The notes under the pieces were generated by a model. The model saw nothing but the letters and a program-made list of their open reading frames with translations. It ran no database searches and had not been told where the DNA came from. The translations under genes and the position numbers were made by a program. From CANKJK01 sp040081715 (GTDB lineage: Bacteria > Acidobacteriota > Vicinamibacteria > Vicinamibacterales > UBA2999), in assembly GCA_040081715.1 (NCBI GenBank), contig JBEBFY010000009.1, positions 1 through 64,000 of the forward strand: a stretch of 64,000 nucleotides of DNA, in the 5' to 3' direction. Positions 19,258 through 30,798 of this stretch are shown piece after piece (position 1 is the first letter of the stretch; every line of letters begins with the position of its first letter).

Positions 19258-19326
19258 TCGCGGCGCGATTCCCCGCGAGGTCCTGGCACACCTTGATCTC
19301 GGCGGATTCGCGGTCTAAGCTCAGAG

Positions 19327-19508
19327 CGTTCCTGCTTTGCTCGTGATGGTTTCGGAGGCTCGTCTGAGCCGATGTTTCATCCAAGTGAGTCGCGAGGTCG
19401 CGTGTTGTGCATGCCTCTGTATCGAGGAAGCCTGAAGCGCGATTACAAACAGCGACTCCACCTGCTCTAGCAGGTTCACTCGACCTCCCCACACGGCAAA
19501 GCGGGACG
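19327..19508 (+). ncRNA. ssrS: 6S RNA
   Basis: Regulatory RNA that mimics an open promoter and binds sigma-70 RNA polymerase. The 182-base segment lies directly downstream of zapA, its typical location. The ends pair over ~13 base pairs (CCTGCTTTGC at 19331-19340 with GCAAAGCGGG at 19496-19505). The interior carries recognisable E. coli-like blocks: CTGAGCCGATGTTTCAT near 19364, GTGCATGCC near 19407 and CGAGGAAGCCTGAAG near 19423. Exact ends are inferred from the closing stem. Confidence 0.85.
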
Positions 19509-19531
19509 TTCCCCCTACGCAGTTCCCCTTC

Positions 19532-20575
19532 ATGACTCAGTCGTCCACCACAGGCGAGACGGTTCGCAGCGCGGGCGAGCACGCCCTCATCGCGCGGATC
19601 ACGGCACGCCTGCCCCGGCCGTCGTGGCTGACCGTGCCGCCAGGCGACGACGCCGCCGTCATGGAACCGGAGCCGCGGACGCTCGAGGTCTTCACCACCG
19701 ACGCCCTCGTAGAAGGCGTGCACTTCGACCGGCGGCTGTGCTCGGCTGCCGACATCGGGCACAAGGCCCTGGCCGTGAACCTCAGTGACCTCGCGGCGAT
19801 GGGCGCCCGACCGAGGGCCGCCCTGCTCTCGCTGGTGTTGCCGGATTCGCTCCCCGTCTCGGACCTCGATGCCATGCTGGACGGCCTGCTTGAGCTGGCC
19901 GCGCGCCATCACGTAGCTGTCGTCGGCGGCAACATCACCCGATCCGCCGCGAGTCACGGTGGCGTGTTCGCGCCGGGCGACGGCCCGCTGGTCATCAACG
20001 TCACGGCGATTGGGGCCGTAGGGCCGCGCCAGGTGCTGACCCGTGCGGGGGCGCGTCCGGGCGACGAGATCTACGTGACGGGGGCACTGGGGGCCGGGGC
20101 CGTGGGCCTCCACTCGCTCCTGGCGGGCGGTCATGCCACGGAGAACACCACTGCGCTCCGGTACCGCCGCCCGGAGCCGCGGGTCAGGGCTGGGCTGCTT
20201 CTGGGCCGGAACAAGGCCGCCACGGCGTGTATGGACCTCTCGGATGGTCTGGCCGACGGGGTCCGCCAGATCTCGGAGGCCTCTGGCGTCGGGATGCTGA
20301 TAGACGGTAGCCTTGTTCCAGTCGACAGCGACGCCGCCGGGTGGTGCGCCGCCCAGGGCAGCGATGCGCTGGCAGCCGCCTTCTCCGGTGGCGACGACTA
20401 CGAGTTGCTGTTTACCGTCCGGCCCTCCCACCGGGGGCGGCTGCGGGCGGTTCGGCGGGAGGTCGGCGAGTTGCCGATCACCCGCATCGGGACAGTTATC
20501 AGGGACCGGCGTCAGCGGGTCGTGACCGCAACCGGGGAACAGGCCCTGCCCGACGGGTTCGAGCACTTCCGGTAA
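19532..20575 (+). CDS. thiL: Thiamine-monophosphate kinase
   Basis: Phosphorylates thiamine monophosphate to the active diphosphate. About 347 residues with AIRS-type N- and C-terminal domains: PPGDDAAVMEPE near residue 36, TTDALVEGVHFD near 54, GHKALAVNLSDLAAMGARP near 73, GGNITRS near 130, and in the C-domain CMDLSDGLADGV and FSGGDDYELLFTV. It starts 23 bases after the 6S RNA and 22 bases before the 3D-domain gene. Confidence 0.95.
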   Translation: MTQSSTTGETVRSAGEHALIARITARLPRPSWLTVPPGDDAAVMEPEPRTLEVFTTDALVEGVHFDRRLCSAADIGHKALAVNLSDLAAMGARPRAALLSLVLPDSLPVSDLDAMLDGLLELAARHHVAVVGGNITRSAASHGGVFAPGDGPLVINVTAIGAVGPRQVLTRAGARPGDEIYVTGALGAGAVGLHSLLAGGHATENTTALRYRRPEPRVRAGLLLGRNKAATACMDLSDGLADGVRQISEASGVGMLIDGSLVPVDSDAAGWCAAQGSDALAAAFSGGDDYELLFTVRPSHRGRLRAVRREVGELPITRIGTVIRDRRQRVVTATGEQALPDGFEHFR

Positions 20576-20597
20576 GGTCCCGGGGCCGTGTTGCCCT

Positions 20598-21281
20598 GTG
20601 ACCACCAACACGATGCCGCTGATAGCGAAATCCCTCCGGCGGAAGATCCTGGTGACACTGGCCGTCAGCGCCAGCTTCGTCGTCCTGTACCAGGCGTCCA
20701 TCAACGACTCCCGGTCCGCCAGGGAATCGGCCGTCCACGACCCGACAACCTCCGGCCCCATGGCCGGCTCGCGCCTCCAGTTCACCGCCACGGCCTACTG
20801 CTCAGGCACGAAGACGGCCTCCGGCGTGAACGTCCGCAACGGGATCGCCGCCGCGGACCCGACCCTGCTGCCGGTCGGCAGCATCGTGAGCGTGGTCACC
20901 CGCGCGTCGAAGTACGACGGCGTCTACACGATTCTGGACACCGGAGCCGAGATCAAGGGCCGCGACCTCGACCTCTACATCCCCAGTTGCGAGGACGCGG
21001 TGGTGTTCGGCCGCAAGGATGCACTGGTGACCGTGCTGCGGCTGGGCTGGAATCCGCGCGCCAGCACGCCGGGCCTCATCGGCCGCCTCTTCCAGCGCCG
21101 GGAGTTTGACCGCGCCAACAAGGGGACGCCGTTACCCGTGGCCGCGCCCGAACAGCCCGTGGTTGAGCCCCAGGCGCCTGCCCCGCTGCCGGACGGCACC
21201 CCCGCCCAGCCAGCCCCCACCGACGCCCCGCCGGCCACAGCGCCGCAGGCGCCGGCCACAGCACCGCCGACGGCTGAATAG
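20598..21281 (+). CDS. 3D-domain (RlpA/MltA-like) cell-wall-associated protein
   Basis: Membrane-anchored protein of ~227 residues (GTG at 20598; ATG at 20613 is an alternative). An N-terminal hydrophobic helix (ILVTLAVSASFVVLYQAS) precedes a 3D domain, a double-psi barrel with aspartates: FTATAYCSGTKTASGV near residue 62, GSIVSVV and ILDTGAEIKGRDLDLYI. The tail is Pro/Ala-rich low complexity (residues 180-227). Such domains occur in lytic transglycosylases and resuscitation-factor-like proteins. The exact substrate is unknown. Confidence 0.8.
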   Translation: MTTNTMPLIAKSLRRKILVTLAVSASFVVLYQASINDSRSARESAVHDPTTSGPMAGSRLQFTATAYCSGTKTASGVNVRNGIAAADPTLLPVGSIVSVVTRASKYDGVYTILDTGAEIKGRDLDLYIPSCEDAVVFGRKDALVTVLRLGWNPRASTPGLIGRLFQRREFDRANKGTPLPVAAPEQPVVEPQAPAPLPDGTPAQPAPTDAPPATAPQAPATAPPTAE

Positions 21282-21290
21282 CCTGCCGCG

Positions 21291-23075
21291 CTAGCCGGCC
21301 GCTTCAACCGGCTCGGCGCCCTTGAACTGCAGCCGGTAGAGCCGATGGTAGATCCCGCGCGCGGCCAGCAGTTCCTGGTGCGTGCCCGACTCGCGGACCT
21401 TCCCCTTGTGCAGCACCAGGATGCAGTCCATGTCCTGAATCGTCGAGAGGCGATGGGCGATGGCAATCGTCGTTCGCCCGTGCATCAGCACCCGCAGGGC
21501 GTCACGGATAAGCGTCTCCGTCTCGGTGTCGATGCTGGAGGTCGCTTCGTCCAGAATCAGCACCCGCGGGTCGAACGCCAGCGCGCGCGCGAAGGACAAC
21601 AACTGCTTCTGCCCGACCGAAAGCGTCGAGCCCCGCTCGGCCACCGCCGTGGCCAGCCCGCCGGGAAGTGCATTCACGAACGTGTCGGCGTGCACGGCCG
21701 TGAGCGCCGCCCGCACGGCCGCGTCATCAATGGCCCGTTCACCCAACCGCACGTTGGCCGCCACGTCGCCCGAGAACAGGTGCACGTCCTGCAGCACCAG
21801 GCCGAACAGCGACCGCAGTTCCGTGAGATCGAGGTCGCGGATATCGACGCCGTCCACCGTGATCCGCCCCTGCTGCACGTCGTAGAAGCGCAGCAGCAGG
21901 TTCATCAGCGTGGTCTTGCCGGAGCCGGTCGCGCCGACGATGGCCATCCGCTGCCCGGGCTCGACGACGAAGCTGACGTCGCGCAGCACCGGCTCGCCCT
22001 CCACGTAGGCGAACGTCACGTGGTCGAAGACGATCCGGCCCCGCTCCGGCCGCGCCGCCGGCCTGGCCGGGCTCTCGATCTGCACGGGCGTATCGAGCAG
22101 CCCGAAGATCCGCTCGGAGGACGCCATGGCCGACTGGAGCGTATTGAACTTCTCCGACATGTCGCTGATCGGCCGGAAGAAGCGCGAGGAGTACTGCAGG
22201 AAGGCCACCAGCGACCCGAGAGTCAGGGTGTCCTGCAGCACCATGCCGCCGCCCCACCAGAGAATGAGCGAGGCCGCCAGCGCGCTCACCAGCTCGATGG
22301 CCGGGTAGAAGACGGCGTAGTAGAAGATCGAGTCCACGTTGGCGTCGCGGTGCTGCGCGTCGATGTCGTCGAAGCGCGCGAAGTCGCGAGCCTCCCGGCG
22401 GAAGAGCTGCACCGTGGCCATCCCCGTGATGCGCTCCTGGAGGAACGCATTGATCCGGGCGATCCAGGTCCGCACCGTCCGGTAGGACTCGCGCACGTTC
22501 TTCCTGAACCACTGCGCCACCAGCCAGATGAGGGGCAGCACCGAGAAGGCCACCAGCGCCAGCCGCTGGTCCATCACGACGAGCATCACCATGATGCCCA
22601 CCAGCGTGAACACGTCCCCGAAGATGGAGACCACGCCCGATGTGAACAGGTCGTTCAGCGTGTCCACGTCCGTGGTGACGCGCGTCATGAGGCGGCCGAC
22701 CGGATTGCGGTCGTAGAAGCGGAGATCGAGCCGCTGCAGATGGCGGTACACCTGCATGCGGATGTCGAACATGATCCGCTGCCCCGTCATCTGGAGCGTC
22801 CACGTCTCCACGTACTGGAACGCGAACGCCACGACGAGCGACGCCAGCAGCAACACCGCCACCAGCCCGATGCCGGCTTCGTCCCGTGCCGGGATGTAGC
22901 GATCGATCAGGATCTTGGTCAGGTACGGCGGTGCCAGCGTCAGCGTGGAGTGACCGGCGATGGCCACGATCGCCAGCGCCACCTGCCGCCGGTATGGGCG
23001 CAGGTAGCCCAGCAGGCGCCGCATCAGCCGCGCGTCGTAGGCCTTGCCGAGGATTTCGTCGTCGTGGCCGCTCAC
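21291..23075 (-). CDS. ABC exporter half-transporter, canonical ATPase site
   Basis: Fused membrane and ATPase protein of 594 residues in the MsbA/multidrug exporter class. Six membrane helices (residues ~35-310) precede the nucleotide-binding domain: Walker A GATGSGKTT near 376, signature LSVGQKQ near 483 and Walker B LILDEATSSID near 506 with the catalytic Glu. It overlaps the upstream partner gene by four bases and is transcribed second, so the two should form a heterodimer. The cargo (drug, lipid or peptide) cannot be told. Confidence 0.92.
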   Translation of the reverse strand: MSGHDDEILGKAYDARLMRRLLGYLRPYRRQVALAIVAIAGHSTLTLAPPYLTKILIDRYIPARDEAGIGLVAVLLLASLVVAFAFQYVETWTLQMTGQRIMFDIRMQVYRHLQRLDLRFYDRNPVGRLMTRVTTDVDTLNDLFTSGVVSIFGDVFTLVGIMVMLVVMDQRLALVAFSVLPLIWLVAQWFRKNVRESYRTVRTWIARINAFLQERITGMATVQLFRREARDFARFDDIDAQHRDANVDSIFYYAVFYPAIELVSALAASLILWWGGGMVLQDTLTLGSLVAFLQYSSRFFRPISDMSEKFNTLQSAMASSERIFGLLDTPVQIESPARPAARPERGRIVFDHVTFAYVEGEPVLRDVSFVVEPGQRMAIVGATGSGKTTLMNLLLRFYDVQQGRITVDGVDIRDLDLTELRSLFGLVLQDVHLFSGDVAANVRLGERAIDDAAVRAALTAVHADTFVNALPGGLATAVAERGSTLSVGQKQLLSFARALAFDPRVLILDEATSSIDTETETLIRDALRVLMHGRTTIAIAHRLSTIQDMDCILVLHKGKVRESGTHQELLAARGIYHRLYRLQFKGAEPVEAAG

Positions 23076-24814
23076 GAGGCTGCCAGCTCCTCTTCCAGCA
23101 ACTGCCGGCGGTGGAGGTCAGCATAGAGGCCGTTGAGCGCCACCAGTTCGTCGTGGCGCCCCCGCTCGACGATGCGCCCCCGATCCAGCACGAGGATCTG
23201 GTCGGCGTTCCGCACGGTGGAGATCCGGTGCGAGACGAGGATCGACGTCCGGCCGCGCATCACGCCGCGGAGCCGCTGCAGGATCTCCTCTTCGGTGTAG
23301 GTGTCCACCGCCGAGAGGGCATCGTCGAGGATCAGGATGCGCGGGTCCCCCATCAGGGCCCGGGCGATGGCCGTGCGCTGCTTCTGTCCGCCAGAGAGCG
23401 TGATGCCGCGCTCGCCGACCGACGTCTCATAGCCCTTCGGGAAGTCCGCCACGTCCTGATCCAGCCGCGCCACCCGGGCGGCCTCCGCGATGCGCTCGGG
23501 CGTGGCCTGTTCCGGAGGCACGCCGAAGCTGATGTTCTCGGCGAGCGAGTCGCTGAACAGGAACGGCTCCTGCGGCACGAAGCCGATGGCGCCCCTCAAC
23601 ACCCGCAGCGGCATGCGCCGGATGTCGATGCCGTCCACGAACACCGTGCCGGGCGGCGCGTCGTGGAGGCGCGGCAGGACGTTCAGCAGCGTGGACTTGC
23701 CCGCTCCGGTGGCGCCGACGATCGCGGTCACGGAGCCGGCCGGCAGCCGGGCCGAGATGTCGTCGAGGATGATGCGGTCGCCGAAGCGGAAGGTCAGGTG
23801 ACGGAACTCGATGTCGCCGGTGACGTGCCCCACCGCCACCGGGGACGGGTCGTCCACGATGGCCGGCACCTGGTCGAAGACCTCGAGCATCCGGCCCCAC
23901 GACGCCAGGCCGCGCTGCAGCAGGTTCGTGACATAGCCGAACGCCATCATCGGCCAGGTCAGCATGAGCAGATAGGCGTTGAAGGCCACCAGTTCGCCCA
24001 CCGTCATCCGCCCGGCCGTCACGTCGCGGCTGCCGAGCCACAGCACGAGCAGCACGCCGACGCCCATCAGCAGCTCGATGCTCGGGTAGAACACGCCCTG
24101 CAGCCGGATGAGCGTACGGTTCCTGGTGACGTACTCCTCGTTGGCGATGCGGAAGCGCTCCACCTCGAAGGCCTCCTGCCGGTAGGCCCGTACCACGCGC
24201 ACGCCGGCCAACACTTCCTGCGTGACGGCGCTCAGGTCGGCCAGTTGCGCCTGAATCCGTTCGAACCGCTGGTGAATCGCGGACCCGAAGTAGGCCACCG
24301 CCAACGACACCAGCGGCAGCGGCACGAGCGAGAGCAGCGTCAGCCTGACGTTGATGTTGAGCATCAGGATGATGGCGACGATGAAGGTAAGGACCGTCGT
24401 GGAGGTGTACATGACGGCGGGGCCGATCATCATGCGCACGGCGCCAAGGTCGCTGGTGGCCCGCGACATCAGGTCGCCCGTCCGGCTGGCCTGGAAGTAG
24501 CCCAGCGACAGCCGCTGCAGGTGGGCGAAATAGTCGTTCCGGAGGTCGTATTCGAGGTCGCGGGAGGCCCCAATGAGGATGCGGCGCATCAGGAAGCGGA
24601 AGACACCGGCCGCCGCCGCCAGCGCCAGGAGCAGCACGGCATAGAGGCGGAGCTTCCCGGCCGTGAGGCCGGCCGTCAGGTCGTCGATGGCGAACTTCAG
24701 GACCCAGGGACTGGCCAACTGCAGGGCCGTGGTCACCACCACGCACGCCAGTCCCTGCAGAAAGGCCCCGCGATAGCGCGCTAAATAGGCCAGGAGGCGC
24801 TGGCGGGGTGACAT
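23072..24814 (-). CDS. ABC exporter half-transporter, degenerate ATPase site
   Basis: Partner half-transporter of 580 residues: six membrane helices (~residues 15-310) and an ATPase domain with Walker A GATGAGKST near 368, signature LSGGQKQR near 471 and Walker B LILDDALSAVD near 496. The catalytic Glu after Walker B is Asp, the hallmark of the degenerate site in heterodimeric exporters such as TmrAB or LmrCD. It is divergent from cstA, with only 37 bases between starts. Confidence 0.92.
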   Translation of the reverse strand: MSPRQRLLAYLARYRGAFLQGLACVVVTTALQLASPWVLKFAIDDLTAGLTAGKLRLYAVLLLALAAAAGVFRFLMRRILIGASRDLEYDLRNDYFAHLQRLSLGYFQASRTGDLMSRATSDLGAVRMMIGPAVMYTSTTVLTFIVAIILMLNINVRLTLLSLVPLPLVSLAVAYFGSAIHQRFERIQAQLADLSAVTQEVLAGVRVVRAYRQEAFEVERFRIANEEYVTRNRTLIRLQGVFYPSIELLMGVGVLLVLWLGSRDVTAGRMTVGELVAFNAYLLMLTWPMMAFGYVTNLLQRGLASWGRMLEVFDQVPAIVDDPSPVAVGHVTGDIEFRHLTFRFGDRIILDDISARLPAGSVTAIVGATGAGKSTLLNVLPRLHDAPPGTVFVDGIDIRRMPLRVLRGAIGFVPQEPFLFSDSLAENISFGVPPEQATPERIAEAARVARLDQDVADFPKGYETSVGERGITLSGGQKQRTAIARALMGDPRILILDDALSAVDTYTEEEILQRLRGVMRGRTSILVSHRISTVRNADQILVLDRGRIVERGRHDELVALNGLYADLHRRQLLEEELAAS

Positions 24815-24851
24815 CTCAGAAGTATAGAACCTGCAGTAGAATTCGTGCCCT

Positions 24852-26669
<1,818 letters not shown>

Positions 26670-26714
26670 ACGCCGCGCCACAGAGCGCGACCATCCAGCG
26701 CCACTATGCAAAAC

Positions 26715-26750
26715 GGGCCGGACTCCCCCTGCGGGGTCCGGCCCTTCTTC
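26715..26750 (+). terminator. Intrinsic terminator after cstA
   Basis: The stem GGGCCGGAC plus CCCC pairs with GGGG plus GTCCGGCCC around a short loop, followed by TTCTTC. It lies 45 bases after the cstA stop. The tail is only partly T-rich. Confidence 0.75.
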
Positions 26751-26803
26751 ATGTACGTCGGCAAGGGCTGGAGGCGCCGCCAGTTCTATCCGATACTGGA
26801 AGC

Positions 26804-27598
26804 ATGAGAACGCGCACGCCCCTGGTTACAGTCCTCCTGGTCGCCAGCCTCGCGACTGCCGTGCCCGCCCTGGCGCAGTTCCCCCGCGTGGCCCCGAAGG
26901 CGAAGGACTACACGGTGGACTTCTCGTTCGACACCTGGAAGCCCACGCCCGGCCTGATCCTGGGTACCGGTGGCAGCGCGGACGCGGACCTGTCGGGCGC
27001 CTTCGGCCTCGAACGAGGCAGCCTCAAGCAATACAGCCTGACAATCCGGCCCGCTCGCACGCACAAGATCCGCCTGCAGTACACCCCGGTGGCGTTCGAC
27101 AAGGACGCCACGCTGACCAAGGTGGTGACGATCGACGGTACGACGTACCAGGCGAACCTGCCGGCCACCCTCTCGTTCGACTGGTTCATGTCGCGCGCGG
27201 GCTATGAGTGGGACTTCGTCTCGAACGAGGCTGGCTACCTGGGCGCGGTGGTCGAAGCGAAACTCAGCCAGATCCGGGCCCACGTGGCCGCTGCCGGGGC
27301 CGGCTCGATCGGGATCCGGACCAACGCACTCGTCCCTGCCGTGGGCGTGGCCGGTGGTGGCGTGCTCATCCCCCACTATCTGTCGATGTCGTTCGAGGTC
27401 ACCGGCATGAAGCTGCCTGCGCGCGACGACCTGCAGGGCCGCTATGTGGACTGGGACGTCCGGCTGATCGGGCACCTGGGCAAGAACCTCGGCGTGCAGA
27501 CCGGCTACCGGTCCATCGATGCGCGCTACCTCGTGGACCAGGACCGCGGCACCCTCACGATGAAGGGCCCCTACCTCGGAGCCTTCCTCCGGTTCTAA
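26804..27598 (+). CDS. Outer-membrane beta-barrel-like protein of unknown function
   Basis: Protein of 264 residues with a signal peptide (LVTVLLVASLATAVPALAQ) and alternating hydrophobic/polar strands ending in an aromatic residue (GAFLRF), typical of small outer-membrane barrels. Segments such as KIRLQYTPVAFDKD and LGVQTGYRSIDARYLVD resemble barrel strands. No specific family is recognised. It stands alone between the cstA terminator and a convergent methyltransferase gene. Confidence 0.72.
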   Translation: MRTRTPLVTVLLVASLATAVPALAQFPRVAPKAKDYTVDFSFDTWKPTPGLILGTGGSADADLSGAFGLERGSLKQYSLTIRPARTHKIRLQYTPVAFDKDATLTKVVTIDGTTYQANLPATLSFDWFMSRAGYEWDFVSNEAGYLGAVVEAKLSQIRAHVAAAGAGSIGIRTNALVPAVGVAGGGVLIPHYLSMSFEVTGMKLPARDDLQGRYVDWDVRLIGHLGKNLGVQTGYRSIDARYLVDQDRGTLTMKGPYLGAFLRF

Positions 27599-27604
27599 GG
27601 GCCG

Positions 27605-28342
27605 CTACGGGCCGGGCTTGCGCGCGAGCACGCGCAGGGAGCTGCCGAAGGGCATCGGCACCAGGCGGGCCAGCGCCGCCTCGGCCAGCACCAGGGCGGT
27701 CAACAGGGCGTTCACTGGTGCCGGCGGCACCGTGATCTCCGCCTCACCCGCCTCCGTGTGACCCCGCGAGAGCTTCTGCGCCACGCGCGTGGCCAGCACC
27801 AGCGGGAAGATGGACGCGAACCCGAACCGCACCTGCACCAGGTCGAGCCCCGCATCCCGCATCCGCGCGCGCACCAGTCCCGGCGTGTAGCGGCGGAATT
27901 CCGATGAGAGCGCCGAGTGGTCGCCGTGGAGAGCCTCAAGCGCCGCCACGTTCGTCACGAAATACCCGCCGGGCTTCAGCACGCGCGCAATCTCGCGGAA
28001 CGCGGCGGCATCGTCCGGCACGCACTGCAGCATGTCGAAGGAGGTCACGAGGTCGAACGCTTCGCTCTGAAACGGCAGCGTCTGGGCATCGCCGCGCACC
28101 AGCGGCAGGCCCGCCCTCGTCGCCACCGCCAGCCCTGACGCCGTCAGGTCCATCCCCGTCACGCGACCGTGCGCCTTGAGCCAGCCGAGGTTGAAGCCCG
28201 TGCCGCAGCCACAGTCGAGAATGCGGAGGTTGGTTCGGCCTGCGGCGGCTCGCGCCACCAGGGGCTGCACGAACCGGCGGAACCCGCGAAACCAGAAGTG
28301 CGAGGCTTCCGCACGCTGGGTCAGCTCAAGCAGCCGGTCCAC
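27605..28342 (-). CDS. Class I SAM-dependent methyltransferase
   Basis: Protein of 245 residues with a Rossmann methyltransferase core: motif I ILDCGCGTGFNLGWL near residue 42, an acidic residue in GMDLTASG near 64, and motif IV-like FDLVTSFDMLQCVPDDAAAF near 97 followed by LKPGGYFV. Members are often small-molecule or lipid/quinone methyltransferases; the substrate is unknown. It follows the lytic transglycosylase gene by one base and is probably co-transcribed with it. Confidence 0.87.
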   Translation of the reverse strand: MDRLLELTQRAEASHFWFRGFRRFVQPLVARAAAGRTNLRILDCGCGTGFNLGWLKAHGRVTGMDLTASGLAVATRAGLPLVRGDAQTLPFQSEAFDLVTSFDMLQCVPDDAAAFREIARVLKPGGYFVTNVAALEALHGDHSALSSEFRRYTPGLVRARMRDAGLDLVQVRFGFASIFPLVLATRVAQKLSRGHTEAGEAEITVPPAPVNALLTALVLAEAALARLVPMPFGSSLRVLARKPGP

Positions 28343-28343
28343 G

Positions 28344-30749
28344 CTACTTGCGCGCCTTTGGTTTGGCCTTGGACCGCTTGGGCGTTGAGGCCTTGGCCCC
28401 CTTGCTGGCGCTCGCCTTCGGCCTCACGGGCGTCGGGGCGATCAGTTCGCGACGCGACGCCGCATCGCCCGGCGTGAGGAGGCCGCCGCCGTACAGGCGC
28501 CGGTAGTCCTCGGCCATCCCCAGCACCTTCTTCACGTAGTTCTGCGTTTCGGGATACGGGATGTCGTCGATGAACTCGTCATCGGGCAGGCCCGGCTTCT
28601 CCGTGCGCCAGCGCGACACCCGGTGCGGACCCGCGTTGTAGCTGGCAATCGCGAAGTGCGCCCCGCCGAAGCGGTCCGAGAGATCCTTGAAGTAGGCCAT
28701 CCCCATGCGGATGTTCGCCTCGGGCTCCGTCAGCAGGCGCACCGAGAACCGGCCCAGCCCCACCTTCTTTGCATACTGGCGCCCCGCCGCCGGAATGAGC
28801 TGCATCAGGCCATAGGCATTGGCCGCCGACCGCACGTCGGGCGTGAAGGTGGATTCCTGCTGAATGAGCGCCGCCATCATGTACGGGTCGAGGTCGTGCT
28901 CGGTGGCGTACTGGCGGATGAGCGTCCAGTAGTCCATCGGGAAGATCACGCCAAGGGCGTCGGTGGGCAACTGGTCCCCACCCGCCGCGATGTACTGCGG
29001 GTAAGCGCGCTTCATCTGGTTGATGGCGCCGCGCAGGCTGTTGAACCGATCCCACGACACGAGGTCCAGTCCCCGCTTGTGGCTGACCCAGGCCAACGTC
29101 GCCTGGAGCGATGGCGAATCGCCCCACGCGCGCTGCGCGTACCGCAGCTCGCGCTCCACATCGTCAAACAGACCCGCCGCCACCATCTCCCGGATCAGTG
29201 TTTCTGTGGGGATCGTTTCCGTGGGGATAGCAGGGAGCCTCGCTGAGGGAAGCGCTGCCGGGATCTCGGCCGCCGGCCGCGCAACCACGAGGGCCGCAGG
29301 CAGCACCTTCGCCCCGAGACGGTGCTCTTTAAGGCGGCGCTCTTCAAGACGGCGCTCAGCCTGCCGGCCGTAGTAGGAGTTCTGGTAGTCCGTGATCACG
29401 AGCTGGAAGCGCTCCGCCGCCTCGGGCGTGCGCCCCTGACGGTCGTGCGCGCGGGCCGCCCAATAGATCCACGCCGGGCGGAAGTCCGCCCGCGGCAGAC
29501 GCGCCGCCCCCGCCTCGAACACCTGCACCGCACGGTCGTCGTTGCCAGCCCGATAGGCCGCCCAGCCCGCCTTCCAGTAGGCACGCTCGGCGTAGCGCCC
29601 ACCCGGGAAGCGCGCGAGCATCTGGTCGAAGACTGCTGCCGCCTGCGCGTCTTCGTCTTTCGTCAGGTAATAGGTAGCCAGCAGGTTGAGCGCTTCCTCC
29701 GTCCACGGGTCCGTCGGGAGATCCACAAGCATCTCGCGGACCAGCGCCACGAAGCGGTCGTCGTCCTTCAGGCCATTGGTCGCGGCCGCCACAAAATACC
29801 GGGCCTCCGCCGCATTCGGCCCCCCCGCCACGAACGGCTGCGCGCCGCTCCCGGCCGCCGCGTAGCGCTTCAGGTAGTAGTCGCACTCCGCGATCCGGAG
29901 CTCCACCAGTGGGGCCTGCTCTTCCGCCACCGGCAGGACGTCCTTGAACGCTTCGCGCGCCGGCGCCCAGCGCTTGGCGGAGAACAGCCGCTCGGCACGC
30001 CCCAGCTCCAGCCGCGCCACCGCCGTGGTCCGCAGGCGCGGCCGCTCCAGCCGCTCAAGCTCCTGGCCCGCCGCGTCGCCCTCCGGGATGAGCGCGTAGT
30101 CCACCCAGACGCGCCGGTAGGTTTCGATCGCCTTCTCACGGCTGCCCGAGAGTTCGTAGGCGTTGGCCAGCTTCAGCAGCACACTCTCCGGCCCCACGAG
30201 GCTCCTGCGCGAGAGCGCTTCGAGGATGGAGGCCGCCCTCGCGTTCTCGCGCTGCTCGGCCGCCACTTCCGCCCGGCGCATCTCCACCGCCTGCGAGAGA
30301 TAGCCCTCCAGGGACTTTGCCGCCAGGGCATCAAAGCCCAGCCCCGCCTCGGCCGTGCGGCCCATCTTCAGTCGGGTCCACGCGCTGTAGTAGCGGGCGT
30401 AGTCCCCTAGCAGCGAGGCACCCAGACGCGCATCGCTCAGGAGCGTGAGCGCAAAGGAATACTGGCCGGACTCAAAGAGCGCCACGCCCCGCGCCAGCGC
30501 GGAGGAGGAAAAGCCGTCCACCACCGGGCCATCGGACGACCGCGCCGTGCGACGATCCGGCACCAGCCAGAACTCGGACGGACGATTCGGGAGCGGCGGG
30601 TGCGGCGGCCGGGGGGTCAGAGAGCCCAGGGCCGCGAAATCAGAGAGGCTCGGGTCCTGCCCCGCACCCGTCAGGCGTCCATCTGCCACCGTGAGGCAGC
30701 AGATCCCCACCACGATGGCCGCGGCACAACGAGGTGCAGTAATGCGCAT
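28344..30749 (-). CDS. slt: Soluble lytic murein transglycosylase (Slt-type, TPR-rich)
   Basis: Periplasmic enzyme of about 800 residues that cleaves peptidoglycan to anhydromuropeptides. A signal peptide (RCAAAIVVGICCLTVADG) is followed by a long alpha-helical/TPR superhelix (residues ~80-560) and a C-terminal SLT domain. The domain has the catalytic Glu in ALIQQESTF near residue 630, then NAYGLMQLIP, FAIASYNAGPHRV and YPETQNYVKKVLG. The tail is Lys/Ala-rich. The ATG at 30749 is chosen over 30764 because TATAAT at 30768-30763 would overlap the longer form. Confidence 0.92.
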   Translation of the reverse strand: MRITAPRCAAAIVVGICCLTVADGRLTGAGQDPSLSDFAALGSLTPRPPHPPLPNRPSEFWLVPDRRTARSSDGPVVDGFSSSALARGVALFESGQYSFALTLLSDARLGASLLGDYARYYSAWTRLKMGRTAEAGLGFDALAAKSLEGYLSQAVEMRRAEVAAEQRENARAASILEALSRRSLVGPESVLLKLANAYELSGSREKAIETYRRVWVDYALIPEGDAAGQELERLERPRLRTTAVARLELGRAERLFSAKRWAPAREAFKDVLPVAEEQAPLVELRIAECDYYLKRYAAAGSGAQPFVAGGPNAAEARYFVAAATNGLKDDDRFVALVREMLVDLPTDPWTEEALNLLATYYLTKDEDAQAAAVFDQMLARFPGGRYAERAYWKAGWAAYRAGNDDRAVQVFEAGAARLPRADFRPAWIYWAARAHDRQGRTPEAAERFQLVITDYQNSYYGRQAERRLEERRLKEHRLGAKVLPAALVVARPAAEIPAALPSARLPAIPTETIPTETLIREMVAAGLFDDVERELRYAQRAWGDSPSLQATLAWVSHKRGLDLVSWDRFNSLRGAINQMKRAYPQYIAAGGDQLPTDALGVIFPMDYWTLIRQYATEHDLDPYMMAALIQQESTFTPDVRSAANAYGLMQLIPAAGRQYAKKVGLGRFSVRLLTEPEANIRMGMAYFKDLSDRFGGAHFAIASYNAGPHRVSRWRTEKPGLPDDEFIDDIPYPETQNYVKKVLGMAEDYRRLYGGGLLTPGDAASRRELIAPTPVRPKASASKGAKASTPKRSKAKPKARK

Positions 30750-30762
30750 AGGCCTGTAAAGC

Positions 30763-30768
30763 ATTATA
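30763..30768 (-). promoter_or_regulatory. Possible -10 element for slt
   Basis: TATAAT on the minus strand, 14 bases upstream of the slt ATG. No convincing -35 is present at 16-18 bases, so the element is only suggestive. Confidence 0.35.
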
Positions 30769-30798
30769 CGGACGCAGGATCCGTCTGCACGGCTGACC

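Noticed and set aside
22886..24784. Long plus-strand open frame (~630 codons) opposite the ABC exporter
   Set aside because: Antisense shadow, His/Gln/Arg-rich; the real genes carry full ABC motifs.
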